DNA from: Nocardia lijiangensis NBRC 108240
GTDB taxonomy: Bacteria; Actinomycetota; Actinomycetes; Mycobacteriales; Mycobacteriaceae
DNA: 41,968 bases
Reading direction: 5' to 3'
NCBI RefSeq assembly: GCF_001613045.1
Contig: NZ_BDBP01000092.1
Coordinates: 1 to 41,968, forward strand
A program made the translations under genes and the position numbers. How positions within the stretch are numbered: the first letter of the stretch is position 1; every line of letters starts with the position of its first letter. Positions 15,365 through 23,168 of this stretch are shown one piece after another. The notes under the pieces are model-generated. The model saw nothing but the letters and a program-made list of their open reading frames with translations, had not been told where the DNA came from and did no database searches.

Positions 15365-16402
15365 ATGAATCGCTCTCGAATTCGCGCGCTGGGGGCCGCT
15401 CTCCCCGCCGGAGAATTCACCACGAACGATGTGCTCGACCGTATGTCGAGCGGTGGCGAGTTCGACGTCGAACGCATTACCGGTATCGCGCACCGGCACA
15501 TGGTCGACCGCACCGAGGAGGACACCCTGACATTGGGTGTCGCCGCGGCCCTGGACTGCCTGGCCGGATCCGGGTACGACCCCGCCGATCTGGATGTGAT
15601 CATCTGCGGCGGCACCACCGTGCACGACGGCTTCCGCATGGTGTTCGAGCCGTCCGCGGCGGGGGAGATCGCCCGCCGCATCGGCGCGGTCAACGCCACC
15701 GGCTACGACGTCGCCAACGCGTGTGGCGGCACCATGACCGGTATCTACCTGCTGGACAACCTGATTCGCGCCGGCATCGTCCGGACCGGCATGGTGGTGA
15801 CCCCCGAGGTCATCTCGCCGGTCACCGAGGGCGCGCTGGCCGAGGCGGTGGACGCCCGCGACCCGCAGTTCGCGGCGCTGACCCTGGCCGACGCGGCCGT
15901 CGCGGTGGTGCTCGACCGCGCCGTCGACGACGACGAGGCCATCCACTACATCGACATGATCACCTGCGCGGAATACTCCGGCCTGTGTATCGCGAAACCC
16001 AGCGATGCCACCGAGAACATGATCATGTTGACCGACAACCTCACCATGCAGGCCGCGCCACGGCGCGAAACATGGGCGAAATTCCATCGCGACGTGCTCG
16101 CGAAGAACGGAACGACGTTCGCCGACGAGGGCTTCGATTTCATCGTCTTCCATCAGCTCGGGGTCGGGTTCACGGAGAAACTGGCGGAGTCGGGCAGCAA
16201 GATCCACGGCGCTCCGATGCCACCGCGGCTCGCGTGCGTCGAAAAGTACGGAAATACCGGCGCGAGTACGCATTTCCTGGTGCTGCACGACTATCTGTCG
16301 CGCGGCCTGATTCCGCCGGGTTCGAAGATCTGTTTCGTGCCGACCGCCTCGGGAATGGTGTTCGGAGTGCTGTCGGCGACCATCGGTGAGTTGGTGAAGT
16401 AA
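15365..16402 (+). CDS. KAS-III / OleA-type thiolase-fold condensing enzyme (A subunit)
   Basis: The protein has 345 residues; GGAGGA lies 8-9 nt before ATG 15365. The thiolase-fold catalytic triad is complete: Cys120 in VANACGGT, His263 in FHQLG and Asn297 in YGNTGAS. FEPSAAG (Glu95) matches the position where OleA enzymes place a Glu near the active site. In the Ole, nlt and lst pathways such an enzyme joins two fatty acyl-CoAs head to head without decarboxylation to give a 2-alkyl-3-ketoacid. An ordinary FabH role is less likely, because the next gene is a degenerate partner and OleC- and OleD-like genes follow. It is the first gene of the rightward operon. Confidence 0.85.
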   Translation: MNRSRIRALGAALPAGEFTTNDVLDRMSSGGEFDVERITGIAHRHMVDRTEEDTLTLGVAAALDCLAGSGYDPADLDVIICGGTTVHDGFRMVFEPSAAGEIARRIGAVNATGYDVANACGGTMTGIYLLDNLIRAGIVRTGMVVTPEVISPVTEGALAEAVDARDPQFAALTLADAAVAVVLDRAVDDDEAIHYIDMITCAEYSGLCIAKPSDATENMIMLTDNLTMQAAPRRETWAKFHRDVLAKNGTTFADEGFDFIVFHQLGVGFTEKLAESGSKIHGAPMPPRLACVEKYGNTGASTHFLVLHDYLSRGLIPPGSKICFVPTASGMVFGVLSATIGELVK

Positions 16403-16405
16403 ATC

Positions 16406-17317
16406 GTGGTGACCATTCTGCAGAATTCGGCGGTGAGCGAAGATCCGGCGCTCGGCTCGATCGGCCATGCGGTCGCGGCGGCGCGGGAGTGCCTGGCCGG
16501 GGCGGGCCTGTCGGCGGCGGACGTGGACGTGCTGGTGAACGTCGGCGTCTATCGGGACGCCAATATCGTGGAACCGTCCAACGCCGCGCTGATCCAGCGT
16601 GAGCTCGGCATGCACCCGGACTACGAATCCGGCTCCTCCCGGCCCGGCTTCTCCCTCGACCTGCGCAACGGCGCCTGCGGCGTGCTGAACGCGCTCCAGG
16701 CCGCGAATGCGTTGCTGGCCAACGGGACCGCCGAGCGTGTCCTCATCGTCGGCAGCGATGCCCACCCCGGCGGCCGGGCGGACGCGGCCGACTTTCCCTA
16801 TGCCACCGTGGGTGGTGCGTTTCTGGTGACGAAAGGCCTCGACGACGCGACCGGGCTCGGCGCGGTGCACCTGCAGCCCGCGCTGCGTCCGGACGGCGCG
16901 CACCCCGGCGTGGCGGGATATCTCGACTTGAAGGCGATGGGCCGCGACGGCGCGCGCACGATCACCGTCGACGTCGCCGTCGATTTCGCCGAGCAGGTCA
17001 CCGGTGTCGCGCGCACGGCGGTGCGGAACTATCTCGCGAATCACCCTGATATGGCATCGGATTCGACGGTGCTGGTCACCAGCAATCCCGCGCCGGACTT
17101 CGCGGCGACGCTGGCCGCCGACTTCGGCTTCGCGCGACACCACCAGGCCGACACCGGGTCGAGGAACGCCGGGAGCTCCGGTCTCATCATCGCCTACCAC
17201 CAGCTGATCCGCTCCGGCGCCGTCGGCCAGGGCGACAGGCTGCTGCTCGTCGCCGGCGGATCGGGGCCGACGGCGGGTTGTGTCGGCTACCGGGTGCCCG
17301 CCGGCGGTGCCGGGTGA
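16406..17317 (+). CDS. KAS-III-like partner subunit lacking the catalytic His (B subunit)
   Basis: The protein has 303 residues from GTG 16406 (GTG 16409 is equally possible), 3 bp after the A subunit. It keeps Cys90 in NGACGVLNA and an Asn in RNAGSSG, but the stretch where FHQ should be reads LVTSNPAPD, so the His is missing. It keeps Glu56 in IVEPSNA. In lipstatin biosynthesis a comparable heterodimer uses two unequal KAS-III proteins, and a Glu from one subunit takes part in the other's chemistry; the nocardiolactone pathway also has two thiolases. I infer that this protein pairs with the A subunit and contributes Glu56. It is about 40 residues shorter than the A subunit, mainly at the N-terminus. 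Confidence 0.8.
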   Translation: MVTILQNSAVSEDPALGSIGHAVAAARECLAGAGLSAADVDVLVNVGVYRDANIVEPSNAALIQRELGMHPDYESGSSRPGFSLDLRNGACGVLNALQAANALLANGTAERVLIVGSDAHPGGRADAADFPYATVGGAFLVTKGLDDATGLGAVHLQPALRPDGAHPGVAGYLDLKAMGRDGARTITVDVAVDFAEQVTGVARTAVRNYLANHPDMASDSTVLVTSNPAPDFAATLAADFGFARHHQADTGSRNAGSSGLIIAYHQLIRSGAVGQGDRLLLVAGGSGPTAGCVGYRVPAGGAG

Positions 17318-19032
17318 CGCGCGCCACCGGATACGAGGACCCGAGCGCCCTGCTCGAGCGTCGCATCGCGGAAGGGGCCGACGGGCCCGCCATCAGCTAC
17401 CCGACCCGCTCGGATGCGGCGAAGGCCGAGCGTGGTGCCGACCTGCGGTTCGCGGACATGACCTACGCCGAGCTGGGGCGGCGCATCCGGTCGTACGCGG
17501 CGGGCTTCGCCAGGATCGGAATCACCAAGGGCGTCAAGACCATTGTGCTCGTGCGCCCCGACCCGGACCTGTTCGCGGTGTTGTTCGCGCTGTTCCGGGT
17601 CGGCGCGGTGCCGGTGGTGGTGGATCCGGGCATGGGTGTGCGCCGCATGCTGCACTGCTTCCACAGCGTCGGCGCGGAGGCGTTCATCGGAATCCCCGAA
17701 GCGCACCTGGTGCGGCTGGCCGCGCGGCGCACGTTCGGCTCGATCCGCGTGCACGTCACGGCGGGGCGATCGTACTGGGGCGGCCACAGCCTGCCGGATC
17801 TGCGCGACGAGCCGGAAATCCCTGCGGCCGACCATGATCCGGACGATCTGTTCATGATCGCGTTCACCACCGGCAGCACCGGACCGGCCAAGGGGGTCGA
17901 GTTCACCAGGTCCGGCTTCGCCGCGGCTCTCGATGTCGTCGCCGAACTGCATCGCCGCCCAACGGGATTCGTCTCGCTCACCTCAGTGCCCCTGTTCGGG
18001 CTCTTCGATCTGTTGCAGGGCGCGCACGTCGTGCTCGGCCCGGTGGACCCTGTGCGCGTCTCGAAGGCGAATCCGGCGTTGCTCACCGAGGTGGCGCGGT
18101 CCTTCGGCGCCACCGACCTCACGGCCTCGCCCGCTCTGCTGGTCCGGCTCGGCGAGCATCTCGCCGAATCCGGCGAGACATTGCCCGGCATCGAGCGCGT
18201 CATCTCCATGGGCGCACCCGCGAATCTGGTTGCACTGGAACGTATCCGAGCCGCCCTCCCCGACGACGCTGCGGTGTTCACCACCTACGGCGCCACCGAG
18301 GCGCTGCCGCTGACCACCTTGGAATGGTCCGAGCTGGACGAGACACGCGCCGCGACCGCCGAGGGCGCGGGCGTGTGCGTCGGCCGCCCGCTGCCGGAGG
18401 GCAGCGGCGCGACCCTGGTCCGGATCATCGGCGTCACCGACGAGCCCATTGCCGACTGGAACGAGAACCTGGTGTTGCCCGCCGGGCAGATCGGCGAGAT
18501 CGTCGCGAGCGGACCGCAGGTCAGCCGCGCCTACCACCGCAATGCCGCCGCCGATGCGCGGCACAAGATCGACGAGACGCTGCCCGGCGGCAGCGTCCGG
18601 CGCTGGCACCGCATGGGCGACTTGGCGCGCGTGGACGAATCGGGCCGCCTGTGGTTCTGCGGGCGGCTCTCCCAGCGCGTGCGGACCGCCGCCGGGGACA
18701 TGTACACGGTCCGGTGCGAGCAGATCTTCAACGCCCACCCGGATGTCGCCAGGACCGCGCTGGTCGGCGTCGGCGCGCCGGGTGAACAGATCCCGGTGCT
18801 GTGCTTCGAGCCCGTCGCGGATCTCGCGCCCGCCGAGCTCACCAGGGTACGGCGCGAACTGTGGACCCTCGCGCAGAGCAGGGCGGAGACCACGCGCATT
18901 CGAACATTCCTGCCGCACAGCGAGTTTCCCGTCGACATCCGGCACAACGCGAAGATCGGGCGGGAGCGGCTGGCGCACTGGGCCTCGGATCGGCTCGGAT
19001 TCCCGCGAACGAAGGAAGGAACGGACCGATGA
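17314..19032 (+). CDS. OleC/NltC-type beta-lactone synthetase (ANL superfamily)
   Basis: The protein has 572 residues from GTG 17314, which overlaps the previous stop by 4 bp (GTGA). The nucleotide-binding P-loop is FTTGSTGPAKG (184-194), followed by the adenylate motif TTYGATEALP. The C-terminal part has RMGDLARVDESGRLWFCGR, then PVLCFEP and FPVDIRHNAKIGRERL, which I recognise as close to the conserved C-terminus of OleC. OleC enzymes adenylate a 2-alkyl-3-hydroxyacid and close it to a beta-lactone with loss of AMP; they are not acyl-CoA ligases. It sits between the KAS pair and the OleD-like gene, in the pathway order, and is the key gene for calling this a beta-lactone cluster. Confidence 0.88.
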   Translation: MTRATGYEDPSALLERRIAEGADGPAISYPTRSDAAKAERGADLRFADMTYAELGRRIRSYAAGFARIGITKGVKTIVLVRPDPDLFAVLFALFRVGAVPVVVDPGMGVRRMLHCFHSVGAEAFIGIPEAHLVRLAARRTFGSIRVHVTAGRSYWGGHSLPDLRDEPEIPAADHDPDDLFMIAFTTGSTGPAKGVEFTRSGFAAALDVVAELHRRPTGFVSLTSVPLFGLFDLLQGAHVVLGPVDPVRVSKANPALLTEVARSFGATDLTASPALLVRLGEHLAESGETLPGIERVISMGAPANLVALERIRAALPDDAAVFTTYGATEALPLTTLEWSELDETRAATAEGAGVCVGRPLPEGSGATLVRIIGVTDEPIADWNENLVLPAGQIGEIVASGPQVSRAYHRNAAADARHKIDETLPGGSVRRWHRMGDLARVDESGRLWFCGRLSQRVRTAAGDMYTVRCEQIFNAHPDVARTALVGVGAPGEQIPVLCFEPVADLAPAELTRVRRELWTLAQSRAETTRIRTFLPHSEFPVDIRHNAKIGRERLAHWASDRLGFPRTKEGTDR

Positions 19033-20057
19033 AGGTTCTCGTCACCGGTGCGACCGGATTCCTCGGCAGCCACATCGTCGATGCCGCCACCGGCGCGGGC
19101 GACGAGGTGCGGGCGCTGGTCCGCGCGGGCAGCGACCTCGGCTACCTGTCCGGCGTGCCCGGACTCGAGAACGCCCTGGGCGATCTCGGTGACATGGACT
19201 CGCTGCGGGCGGCCTGCCGCGATGTGGACGTCGTCTATCACAGCGCGGGCCTGGTTGCGGAAGTCGGTGCGCGAGAACAGTTCTGGCGAGCGAACGTGGA
19301 AGGCACCCGCAACCTGATGGCGGCCGCGCGCGCCGCGGGCGTGTCGCGGTTCGTGTACGTCAGCAGCCCGTCGGTCGCCACCTCCTACGAGACGGACCGC
19401 TTCGGCATCGACGAGTCCGAACCCTATGTGGACGCGCCCAAGAGCCTCTACGTCGCCACAAAGGTGGTGGCCGAGCAGTACGTCCTCGCGGCCGACTCGC
19501 CCGGCTTCACCACGTGCGCGTTGCGTCCGAGGATGATCTGGGGCCCGCGCTCGGCCGGGTGGATGAGCCTGCTGCTGCGCAAGCTGAAAAGCGGTCGGCT
19601 GCCCGACCTTTCGGGTGGACGCCGGGTCATGGCGTCCATCACCTATTGCGAGCATGCGGCGGCGGCGTGTCTGCAGGCTGCCCGCTCCCCGGAAGTCGCC
19701 GGAAACGCTTATTTCCTGGCCGATCCCGAGGACATCGACCTGTGGGAGTTCGTCCGCGACCTGGCCGTCGCGCTCGACCTGACCCCGCCGACGCGCACGG
19801 TGCCCGGTCCCGTGCTGGACGCGGCGATCGCCGTCTTCGACACCCTCTGGCGGATTCCCGCCGTCAAGGAACGGTGGGCGCCCCCGCTGTCGAGCTGGAC
19901 GACGGCCGCGCTGACCGTCTCCAGCACCTACGACACCTCCGCCGCCCGTAAGGATTTCGACTACAACCCGACCGTCTCCCGCGCGGAGGGCCTGGCGCGC
20001 TACGTCGAGTGGGTGCACTCGGTCGGCGGTGTCGACGCCCTGCTGGCCCGCGGCTGA
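19029..20057 (+). CDS. OleD/NltD-type NAD(P)-dependent 3-ketoacid reductase (extended SDR)
   Basis: The protein has 342 residues; ATG 19029 overlaps the OleC-like stop by 4 bp (ATGA), with AAGGAACGG upstream. The Rossmann motif is GATGFLG (7-13). The catalytic set is SS at 112-113 and Tyr141-x3-Lys145 in YVATK. RPRMIWGP and the later YFLADPEDIDLWEF follow the 3-beta-HSD/OleD pattern. OleD reduces the unstable 2-alkyl-3-ketoacid from OleA to the 3-hydroxyacid used by OleC. Its direct overlap with the OleC-like gene supports that role. Other extended SDR functions (sterol dehydrogenase, epimerase) are possible from the fold alone. Confidence 0.87.
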   Translation: MKVLVTGATGFLGSHIVDAATGAGDEVRALVRAGSDLGYLSGVPGLENALGDLGDMDSLRAACRDVDVVYHSAGLVAEVGAREQFWRANVEGTRNLMAAARAAGVSRFVYVSSPSVATSYETDRFGIDESEPYVDAPKSLYVATKVVAEQYVLAADSPGFTTCALRPRMIWGPRSAGWMSLLLRKLKSGRLPDLSGGRRVMASITYCEHAAAACLQAARSPEVAGNAYFLADPEDIDLWEFVRDLAVALDLTPPTRTVPGPVLDAAIAVFDTLWRIPAVKERWAPPLSSWTTAALTVSSTYDTSAARKDFDYNPTVSRAEGLARYVEWVHSVGGVDALLARG

Positions 20058-20087
20058 ACGGATCGCGCCGAATCGGAGGTTGGTTTC

Positions 20088-21506
20088 GTGACATCACTGC
20101 TGTCCACCGTGCGAGGGCGTCGTTCCGGCGCTTCGTCCACGGTGCCCACCGCACCGGGCGCGCTGCCGTTCCTGGGGCACTGGCACCGGTTCGGCCGCGC
20201 ACCGCACCGGTTCCTGTCCACGCTGTCCGTGCACGGACCGTTGGTTCGCATCGGAATCCCCGGCTACGAAACGTATGTCGTCACCGAACCGGAGCTGATC
20301 AGGGAGGCGTTCACCGGGCTGTCGGATCAGGGCTCGATGATCGAGCGCGCCGAACTGCTGCTCGGAGCGGGCGTCACCGTCGTTTCCGGTGCGGCGCATC
20401 GCCGTTCCCGCAGGCTCATCGCACCCGCATTCGCGAAGGCGCGTATCGCGCAGTACGCCACCGTGATGACGACGATGGGGCAGGCGCGGGCGGGCCAGTG
20501 GCGTGACGGCGCGATGCTCGCGGTGAACGAGGAGATGCACGACCTGGCGCTGCGCACCGTCGCGGGTGCGCTGTTCTCCGGTGAACTCGGCGAGGTCACC
20601 GCCCGGCGCGTCCACCAGCTGCTGCCCGAGGTCATGACGCTGCTCGCGCGCCGCGTCACCCGGCCCGCATGGCTGGACCGGCTCCCCACGCCGGGCAACC
20701 GCCGCTTCCTCGAACTGGTCGATCAGCTCAAGGCAGCCACCGCCGACATCATCGCGGCCTACCGCGCCGACCTGGCCGCCGACCCGGCGCTGGACCACGG
20801 CGACCTGCTCGACACGTTGATCAGGGCCCGTGACGAGGACGGCGCGCCGCTGACCGACAAGCACGTGCACGACGAACTGGTCAACTTCCTCGTCGGCGGC
20901 ACCGAGGCCATCGGCATGACCGCCACGTGGCTGCTCTACGAGCTGGCGCGCAACCCCGAGGTGGAGCGCGCGCTGCACGCCGAGCTGGACGAGGTGCTCG
21001 GCGGCCGGCCCGCCGAATTCACCGACCTGCCCCGCCTGGACCTCACCAAGCGACTCGTGCTGGAGACACTGCGCCGATACTCGCCGTGGCTCACCGTGCG
21101 GCACGTGCCCGCGGGCTACGAGCTGGGCGGGCACGCGCTGCCCGAGGGGGCGATGCTGTTCGTCTGCCCGATCGCGGTGCATCGCGACCCGCAGGTGCAC
21201 GCCGACCCCGACCGGTTCGACCCCGATCGCTGGCTGCCCGAGGCGACGGCGGGGATGTCGCGCGGCGCGCACATCCCGTTCGGCATGGGCGCACGGCAGT
21301 GCCCCGGCAATGTGTTCGCGCTGACCCAGGTGGCGTTGCAGATCGCCACCCTGTGCGGGCGCTGGCGGCTGCGGCTGGAGCCCGGGTTCGCGGCGCGCGA
21401 GACCGTCATCGGCGCGCTGGTGCATCCCGAGAGCCTGCCCATGCGTGTCGAAGCCAGGACACCCGCGCTGCGCCGCGAGGCCGATGCGGGTATCACCGCG
21501 AGATGA
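20088..21506 (+). CDS. cytochrome P450 with Ala in place of the I-helix Thr
   Basis: The protein has 472 residues from GTG 20088, with GGAGG about 9 nt upstream. Features are a proline-containing hinge (VPTAPGALPFLGHWHRFG), ETLR (326-329) as ExxR, and IPFGMGARQCPGN with heme ligand Cys405. The I-helix is GGTEAIG at 270-276: the acidic Glu is there but the usual next Thr is Ala, so proton delivery differs from standard hydroxylases. The general form resembles terpene and fatty-chain P450s of actinomycetes. It lies 30 bp after the OleD-like gene in the rightward operon and may oxidise the alkyl chain of the lactone or a precursor. Confidence 0.9.
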   Translation: MTSLLSTVRGRRSGASSTVPTAPGALPFLGHWHRFGRAPHRFLSTLSVHGPLVRIGIPGYETYVVTEPELIREAFTGLSDQGSMIERAELLLGAGVTVVSGAAHRRSRRLIAPAFAKARIAQYATVMTTMGQARAGQWRDGAMLAVNEEMHDLALRTVAGALFSGELGEVTARRVHQLLPEVMTLLARRVTRPAWLDRLPTPGNRRFLELVDQLKAATADIIAAYRADLAADPALDHGDLLDTLIRARDEDGAPLTDKHVHDELVNFLVGGTEAIGMTATWLLYELARNPEVERALHAELDEVLGGRPAEFTDLPRLDLTKRLVLETLRRYSPWLTVRHVPAGYELGGHALPEGAMLFVCPIAVHRDPQVHADPDRFDPDRWLPEATAGMSRGAHIPFGMGARQCPGNVFALTQVALQIATLCGRWRLRLEPGFAARETVIGALVHPESLPMRVEARTPALRREADAGITAR

Positions 21507-21547
21507 CCGATGTCAGTGCTGATCACGAGAGTGTGCGAGGAGAGGCG

Positions 21548-23041
21548 ATGACCGAGATCACCGAACGTTGTGAAGTCGCGGTGATCGGCTCCGGGTTCAG
21601 CGGGCTGGGCGTGGCGATCAACCTGAAGCGTTGCGGCATAGAGGATTTCGTGATTCTCGAACGCGCGGAGGCGGTCGGCGGGACTTGGCGCGACAACGTG
21701 TATCCGGGGTGCGCCGTCGACGTGCCGTCGGTGCTGTACTCGTACTCGTTCTTCCCCGGCGACTGGTCGCGGCTGTTCGCGACCCAACCCGAGCTGCGCG
21801 CCTATACCGAATCCGTGGTCGACGCTTTCGATCTGCGACGCAACGTGCGGCTGAACAGCGAGGTCGTCGGGGCCGAGTTCGACGAGACCGAGCACCGGTG
21901 GTCGGTGCGGCTGGCCGATGGGCGCGTGATCAGTGCGCGTGCCGTCGTCATGGGGTACTTCTCGCTGCACGTGCCGTACGTCCCGGACATCCCCGGCCGG
22001 GAACTGTTCCCCGGCGTCCAAATGCACTCCGGCTCCTGGGATTCCGGCTTCCAGCCGCCGGGGAAGCGCATCGCCGTCGTCGGATCGGGCGCGAGCGCGG
22101 TGCAGATCGTGCCCGCGCTGGCGCGCGAGGGTGCGCACGTAGTGTCGTTCCAGCGCAGTCCGGCGTGGGTGCTGCCCCGCGGAGACCGCGCGATCGCCGG
22201 ACCGGTGCGGACGGTGCTGCGCAAGTTCCCGCCCGCGCGACTCGCGCTGCGCGGCATGGTGTTCTCGCTGCTGGAGCTGGTGCACCTTGCCGAGTTCCAT
22301 CCTCGGCTGCTGCCGGTCTTCGAGCAGGTGTGCCTGCGTGCGCTGCGCAACCAGGTGCCCGATCCGCGCACGCGGAAGGCGCTGCGGCCGGACTATCGCT
22401 TCGGATGCAAGCGGCCGATGGTGTCCGACGAGTACTACGCGGCCTTCGCTCGCGACAACGTCGACCTGGTGACCGAGAAGATCGTCGACCTCACCCCGGC
22501 CGGTGTGCGCACCGCCGACGGCGCCGTCCACGAGGTCGACGCGATCGTGTGGGCCACCGGATACCACGTCCAGGACTCGATCCCGCGCTTCCCCGATTTC
22601 CGCACGCCCGACCTCTCGCTGCGAGACAGCTACGAGCGCAACGGTTTCGCCGCGTATCGCGGCATCGCGTTCGCGGGGCTGCCGAACCTGTTCTGCGTCA
22701 CCGGCCCCAATACCGCGCTGCCGCACACCTCCCAGTTCCAGGCCATCGAACCCACCACCGGTCTCATCGCACGCACCATCGCCCACATGCGCGATCGCGC
22801 GGTCACCCGCTACACGCCGACCGACACCGCCCAGCGCCGCTTCGTGGATCACTGCCGCCGCGTTCTCGCCGACCGCGTGTGGACCATCGGCGGCTGCACC
22901 AGCTACTTCGTCACCTCCACCGGCATCAACACCCTCACCTGGCCCGGCGGCACCGGCAGCGTCCGCCGCGACCGCCGCCACATCCGCGCCGAGGACTGGG
23001 ACCGCCGCTCGGCAGCCACCGTCCAATCCGCCGCTTCCTGA
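21548..23041 (+). CDS. flavin-containing monooxygenase, Baeyer-Villiger type
   Basis: The protein has 497 residues from ATG 21548, chosen for the strong GAGGAGAGG just upstream. An in-frame ATG at 21503 overlaps the P450 stop by 4 bp (ATGA) and would add 15 residues, so it remains possible. Two Rossmann motifs are present: GSGFSG (14-19) for FAD and GSGASA (179-184) for NADPH. Between them the BVMO fingerprint FxGxxxHxxxWD is exact at 154-165. WATGYHV comes late in the chain. Such enzymes insert oxygen next to a ketone to give esters or lactones, or oxidise amines and sulfides. It is the last gene of the rightward operon. A ketone substrate could come from a P450 or from spontaneous decarboxylation of the KAS product. 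Confidence 0.88.
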   Translation: MTEITERCEVAVIGSGFSGLGVAINLKRCGIEDFVILERAEAVGGTWRDNVYPGCAVDVPSVLYSYSFFPGDWSRLFATQPELRAYTESVVDAFDLRRNVRLNSEVVGAEFDETEHRWSVRLADGRVISARAVVMGYFSLHVPYVPDIPGRELFPGVQMHSGSWDSGFQPPGKRIAVVGSGASAVQIVPALAREGAHVVSFQRSPAWVLPRGDRAIAGPVRTVLRKFPPARLALRGMVFSLLELVHLAEFHPRLLPVFEQVCLRALRNQVPDPRTRKALRPDYRFGCKRPMVSDEYYAAFARDNVDLVTEKIVDLTPAGVRTADGAVHEVDAIVWATGYHVQDSIPRFPDFRTPDLSLRDSYERNGFAAYRGIAFAGLPNLFCVTGPNTALPHTSQFQAIEPTTGLIARTIAHMRDRAVTRYTPTDTAQRRFVDHCRRVLADRVWTIGGCTSYFVTSTGINTLTWPGGTGSVRRDRRHIRAEDWDRRSAATVQSAAS

Positions 23042-23080
23042 ATCGAATCCGGCAGTCGGGAGCCAGGGCGTGAGCCGATT

Positions 23081-23136
23081 CCGACGGGAGAGATGCGGTG
23101 ATCGAGCATGCCTCGAAACACCATCTCTCCCGTCGG
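23081..23136. terminator. bidirectional hairpin terminator between convergent genes
   Basis: CCGACGGGAGAGATG (23081-23095) pairs perfectly with CATCTCTCCCGTCGG (23122-23136), a 15-bp stem. The 26-nt loop holds its own small inverted repeat, TCGAG (23102-23106) with CTCGA (23112-23116). Three T's follow on the plus strand. It separates the rightward cluster operon from a leftward gene. Confidence 0.75.
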
Positions 23137-23168
23137 TTTCCGCGTAATACCGTCAGTGCGGCCGTCGG

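Larger units (their letters stand above)
9214..23041. other. putative beta-lactone / long-chain lipid biosynthetic gene cluster
   Basis: Ten genes form two divergent operons from the gap at 15085-15364. Leftward: P450, WS/DGAT acyltransferase, AsnB-type amidotransferase, P450, with gaps of 9 bp, 1 bp and a 4-bp overlap. Rightward: KAS-III, KAS-III-like, OleC-like, OleD-like, P450, BVMO-like, with 3-bp, overlapping, overlapping, 30-bp and 41-bp junctions. A KAS-III pair plus OleC and OleD without OleB is the signature of nocardiolactone- and lipstatin-type beta-lactones: head-to-head Claisen condensation, ketone reduction, then lactone closure. Oxygenases, acyltransferase and amidotransferase would be tailoring steps. 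The cluster boundaries are inferred from strand changes and the hairpin at 23081-23136. Confidence 0.75.

Noticed and set aside
15365..16402. housekeeping FabH
   Set aside because: The immediate degenerate partner, OleC-like and OleD-like genes, and tight operon argue for an OleA-type role.
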